A stretch of 64,000 nucleotides of DNA, taken from positions 10,872,468-10,936,467 of the forward strand of contig CM046847.1 in the NCBI GenBank assembly GCA_025618425.1. The letters run 5' to 3'. The DNA comes from Heliocidaris tuberculata (Eukaryota > Echinodermata > Echinoidea > Camarodonta > Echinometridae). Below, piece after piece: positions 60,321-64,000 of the stretch (within the stretch, counting starts at the first letter, position 1; each line of letters opens with the position of its first letter). Both the position numbers and the translations under genes were made by a program. The notes under the pieces are model-generated. The model saw nothing but the letters and a program-made list of their open reading frames with translations. It was not told where the DNA came from and did no database searches.

Positions 60321-60352
60321 GCCTTTATTCAGACTCAGCTCATTATTCATTG
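60321..60352 (+). pseudogene. Degenerate copy of STK32 exon end (1)
   Basis: GACTCAGCTCATTATTCATTG then GTTAGTAC. It matches the real exon end CACCCAGCTAATCATTCATAG and donor GTTAGTAC. The intron side also matches for ~15 bp (AATAGACATAC against GTTGGACATAC). Confidence 0.8.
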
Positions 60353-60386
60353 GTTAGTACAATAGACATACATTGATGGAGTGATG

Positions 60387-60878
60387 CCTGCTGAGTGCCA
60401 GGAGGGTGCTGAACTCTGCAAAATATTATAACTTTAACACTTTCGAGACAATTGACAACATTTTGTGGTTTCGCTCAATAACTTTTGATTCAGATCTCTA
60501 AAGTACATGTATATACCAGATGCATGAGTAGAAAGAGCAAATATTTCTGCACACATTGTGTACATTTTTGTTGCATGTCCATATTGCGTTTAATGCAAGG
60601 AATTTTAAAAAGGAGAATAAGCTTCAAAATCCTTAAATTGGCAATGCATTTAGTGGTTCAAAATCACTTTTTTTATCAAAATTGGCAATTTTTTCAACTT
60701 TCATCTACATTAAGTTTTTAACAATGTCTATTGTTTTCAAAGATATTAAATTTTGTTAGAACCATGTAGCATTAAAAGAAAAAAACACTTACGTTCCCAA
60801 TTTGAAGGGCAAACTGATTAATTTAGCCCTTATATAATTCCTGTCTGAAAGGGTTAATAATGTCCTCGATTTCAGCAA
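60387..60878 (+). mobile_element. HP hairpin element split by TTAA-A
   Basis: The left part CTGCTGAGTGCCAGGAGGGT ... AACT lies before 60434. The right part AATGTCCTCGATTTCAGCAA lies after 60857. Removing TTAA-A with one TTAA restores a decayed HP copy. Confidence 0.75.
60434..60857 (+). mobile_element. TTAA-A MITE, copy 5, nested in HP
   Basis: 424 bp from TTAACACTTTCGAGACAATT to CTGTCTGAAAGGGTTAA, both flanks TTAA. Otherwise close to copies 1 and 2. Confidence 0.9.
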
Positions 60879-60891
60879 TCTCTATACAGCA

Positions 60892-60922
60892 TGTACCTCC
60901 AAACTCAGCTCATTATTCATAG
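60892..60922 (+). pseudogene. Degenerate copy of STK32 exon end (2)
   Basis: TACCTCCAAACTCAGCTCAT TATTCATAG followed by a strong donor GTGAGG. This is the closest of the three copies to the real end (TACCTCCGCACCCAGCTAATC...). Confidence 0.85.
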
Positions 60923-60982
60923 GTGAGGAAAATAGACATGCATTCGGCATTCATGGAGAGATTTATATCAGGATCTGAAATC

Positions 60983-61056
60983 GTCTGGTGAGAGCCAAAA
61001 TGGTGTTAAACTCTTTAGAAAATGTTATGAGTAAACGTCCTTCTAGCTCTTGGCAG
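60983..61056 (+). mobile_element. HP hairpin element in exon-edge unit 2
   Basis: GTCTGGTGAGAGCCAAAATGG ... GTAAACGTCCTTCTAGCTCTTGG. Recognisable but decayed. Confidence 0.75.
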
Positions 61057-61063
61057 CCTCCAG

Positions 61064-61094
61064 GCTACCTCCACACTCAGCTTATCATTGAACG
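61064..61094 (+). pseudogene. Degenerate copy of STK32 exon end (3)
   Basis: CTACCTCCACACTCAGCTTA TCATTGAACG then GTAATC. The last copy in the series; no HP follows directly. Confidence 0.8.
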
Positions 61095-61380
61095 GTAATC
61101 CAACTTTAATGGGAAGTTGTTCTGAAAGAAAGAGGAAAAGTCTGAGCAGCAGATCAGTGAAAGACTGAACGAAAGTCGACAAGCAATAAGAAAGTTATGA
61201 ATTTTCGAAAGTTGTAGTCACTGTGCATATGGGAGTTTGCAAATTGGCCGGATCTGTAATGTCACTGTGATGTAGTGGCGGACAATTGCCCTGTATGCCC
61301 CAACACACAAAATGATTAAAATGTCATTTTTTCCCCAAAATGAATATTTAGATTTCTTTGGTATTGTAGCAGATCTTCCG

Positions 61381-61450
61381 TTAAAAGCCAGAAGGGCATT
61401 AAGTCATATACTTTAACACAGAGCTAATGCCCTTCTCGCTCTCAACAGGC
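61381..61450 (-). mobile_element. HP hairpin element
   Basis: AAAAGCCAGAAGGGCATTAA, CATATACTTTAACACAGAG, GCCCTTCTCGCTCTCAACAG. Reverse orientation of the central sequence. Confidence 0.92.
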
Positions 61451-61657
61451 GATATTATGGTATGTCACTTTACAGATCAGAAGAACCCTCGTTCTAAAAT
61501 GTACATTGCAATATAAATATATATATATGCTTAGAATTGCTAAATTGTGCATTAATAAAAAATCTGGCTGGTTTATAAGGAATTATCACGGCAAATGAAT
61601 GTTAGTAGAGGATAGATGAAAAAGAAAAATGGAGAGAACAGTAAGTCAGTAACCCCT

Positions 61658-61988
61658 TGTTCAGACTACCTAAATTCATCATATTGCTATACAAAAACCA
61701 TGCATATAGCTATACAATAAATAATCAATTTTTTATAGTATAATGAAACATCTTACAGTGAAACAGATGTTTGAGCATCATTTCAAACAAAAGAACAAAA
61801 TGAATCAGCATTCCATTGTAGCTTGAATGCTGTGTGGTATGAAAACTGTATAACTGTAAGGGGCTGCCCATGATGTTACCTGAAATGAAACATATGGTGT
61901 CAGCTGACCTCCCCAAAACTAGTATCTTTATACGATGTTTCTTTATAGGAAGCTCGTATAGCTTTACTGTAGTCTGAACAGGCTTTAC
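61658..61988. mobile_element. CCTGTTCAGAC family element
   Basis: CCTTGTTCAGACTACCTAAA opens and GTAGTCTGAACAGGCTT closes, as inverted ends. TATAGCTATACAATAAAT near the left end is shared with other copies. Confidence 0.75.
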
Positions 61989-62204
61989 AAGACTCGAGAG
62001 AAATGGGACTGAAGAGAAAGGAACCACACTCTCGTTCCATGTTTATTCCAAGCCCCTGGAAGACTTGCTTATTGATATCCTGGAAGATAAATATCGGGGA
62101 AGGAAATATGAAGGATGTAAATCGATGCCGGAATTCAATGAAGACATTTCCACACTGTCACAAACGATGAAAGATTTATCTCCCATACGAATTGCTGTAA
62201 GTTA

Positions 62205-62405
62205 GCCCCTTCAGACTACAAGTGGATGTTGATTCTTTATCGAGTTTCTGTTCAAAAACTTGATTACTCAAAAGATGTGTTTTGCTGTACAACGCTTCGT
62301 TAAACATGGTTCCATTATAAAAAAATGAATTACTTATCTTTAATAGCAATACGGTTTTTCATATAGTGATACAATGAATTTAGGTAGTCTGAATGGAGGG
62401 GGGGG
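62205..62405. mobile_element. CCTGTTCAGAC family element, second copy
   Basis: CCTTCAGACTACAAGTGG opens and TTAGGTAGTCTGAATGG closes. Shares CTTTATCGAGTTTCTGTTC and GAATTACTTATC with 33230-33558. Confidence 0.7.
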
Positions 62406-62830
62406 AAATCTGAACCTAGCTGAAACCCCCGTGTAACCCAAGCCCTGGCCCTTCATCTCTGACAAAATAAAGCCCTGGAAAATGTCGCCGAAGCAAACGT
62501 CTAGACAGAACCTCTCCACTATATTTACTTATGGCCTATGTAGAATGTCAGAATGGGGCTATGACCGACTAAAAAGGGCCCCGAACAGATTTGATGACTT
62601 TCTGAGAAATTACTCTCCTCTTTAATGATGTATTTTGTCGTCTTGGATTTCACATTTCGAATGTTGGGTATCGCATAATTGCCTAAATCCATGGGTAGTC
62701 ATCTCAAAGTGGTGGGAGTTAGGGTGATAAAACACAGGTAATTGGGATGAGCGCTCGTAGCTCACGGACAGATGTTTTACCTAGGCAATTAAAACTGAGT
62801 ATAACAGCAGTGGTTAATATCAATAGTCAG

Positions 62831-63324
62831 GTTCACACGATGGGAGATAAACTTTAAGTTTCGCTTGTAGTTTCAAAACTTTAAGTTAACTTGTTGTTAC
62901 CTTGTAGTTTTAGACAGTATGAACGGACTGGTAGTTTCAAAATTTTAAATTTACCTGTAGTTTAGAACCACAAGCGAGCTCGTGGTTAAGGCTGAAACCA
63001 CGAGCAGTGAGTGGTCCTCCATCGCAGTTTTGGACCATGTGAATGGAATGAACTTTAAGTTTCGCAAGCTTGTAGTTAACGATGACCTCTCTGTTCATGT
63101 TAAACTTCCGGATCATACCCTTCGCATGAATTATGAACATAGGAACTATATGTGTACTGTACACACAATCGGTATCTACTTCCGGTGTTAACAACGATGA
63201 TTGCGTGGCTTGTAGTTTCAGAACAATGAGCATTGTTGTTTCGGGCCCATGTGAACCCTCGTTGTGGTTAGTGAGTCGTTGTTTCGTTAACTTAAAGTTT
63301 CGAAACCACAAGTCCCGTATGAAC
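62831..63324. mobile_element. TIR element with repeated GTAGTTTCAAAACTTTA
   Basis: The left end (GTTCACACGATGGGA, CTTGTAGTTTCAAAACTTTA) pairs with the right end (AAAGTTTCGAAACCACAAGT, CGTATGAAC). Internal copies of AACTTTAAGTTTCG and TTGTAGTTTCAGAAC occur in both orientations. Frames across it are short and unrecognised. Confidence 0.65.
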
Positions 63325-64000
63325 GTAGCTTATGTCTCCTACGTTAGTCTGTGAATTAGCTGAGATAAACTATGGTTGAAAGTCGGAGCAAAACTGTCTG
63401 AATTCAGCCTGCAACCTCATGTTTATAACATAGGGAAAGGAATTATTGAATTTGCTTTGAAGTAAATGGAATTCACGCCAGGATAAGAATCTTCAGTGCT
63501 CTTTAGGGCACATAGACTGATTTCCAAGATGAAATCAATTTATAAGATTGATTTCAATACAGACTCATTGATATTGTAACAGATCACAAGTGTTACACTT
63601 GGCACCCCATAGTCAAATAATATTTTGGCAACCTGCCTTATAGGGCACACATAAGTAAAGTTTTTAGGATAAAAATTGATTAAAGAAATTCATATAAAAT
63701 TGAGTGTCTGTCCTCTGTAAATTTTAAGGAGGCAAATGATGTTTAATAGTCATATTGTTTTCGATTTTACCCCTCGGCTGAAGTGAGCTTGTTTTTGTGT
63801 TCTTTTAAAGGGTTTATATTATCTCAGTGCATTTCCACTATTTCAGCCTGCGATTTGGCGACAGTTATGTTTAGCTGCGTTTCAGCCTTCATAACTTATC
63901 TCCGGGAAAATGCCCAAATGAGGCACCTCATTCAGGAGATTTTTATATTTTGTCTCTACTCTGAACATTATAACGAATTCCACCAAAACGTTTTCAAAAT
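63325..64000. other. Unassigned 3' end of window
   Basis: I see no STK32 exon, repeat partner or RNA gene. The next kinase exon, expected to start by completing HRD and then MKPDN, must lie beyond the window. Confidence 0.5.

Noticed and set aside
63325..64000. Next STK32 exon
   Set aside because: I searched by eye for a segment encoding the HRD and DFN-type motifs between 60177 and the end and found none. It must be beyond the window.

Overview
This looks like a piece of a eukaryotic nuclear genome, most likely from a marine invertebrate deuterostome. The evidence is AT-rich DNA full of short degenerate repeats, many ACATGTA-type words, tRNA-derived SINEs with (ATT)n tails, many small terminal-inverted-repeat (TIR) elements, and one recognisable spliced gene of an animal kinase family. 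A sea urchin or related echinoderm is my best guess, but this is inference. There is no operon structure, rRNA, CRISPR array or prokaryotic signal.

The only protein-coding sequence I can support is two exons on the + strand of an STK32 (YANK) family serine/threonine kinase: 12039-12094 (glycine-rich loop) and 59851-60176 (catalytic lysine to the start of the HRD loop). They join in frame across an intron of about 47.8 kb, so three quarters of the window is one intron. I did not find earlier exons (N-terminus) or later exons (HRD onward). No other long open frame looks like a gene; most lie in CT-rich or tandem-repeat DNA.

The rest is two kinds of structure. First, dispersed small mobile elements: a ~79-bp near-perfect hairpin ('HP', 17 copies); several TTAA-flanked MITE families (here TTAA-A, -B, -C, -E) that repeatedly insert into one another, into HP copies and into a SINE; a G-rich element family (three copies); a CCTGTTCAGAC family; and several single TIR or foldback elements. 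Second, local degenerate tandem arrays with periods of about 60-290 bp (5.4-6.4, 17.9-18.4, 18.7-20.1, 20.2-21.0, 30.6-31.4, 42.7-43.6, 49.2-49.9 and 53.9-54.4 kb), plus very long pyrimidine tracts (4.4-5.0 and 44.5-46.6 kb).

The most unusual region is 59.0-61.1 kb. The acceptor side of the large STK32 exon has three degenerate copies upstream and its donor side has three degenerate copies downstream, with similar unit sizes (~150-177 bp). The downstream units each carry an HP hairpin, except the last. One upstream copy keeps a good acceptor and reads as kinase sequence to an in-frame stop.

All coordinates were read by eye. Exon edges are exact to the base if the splice calls are right; repeat edges may be off by several bases.
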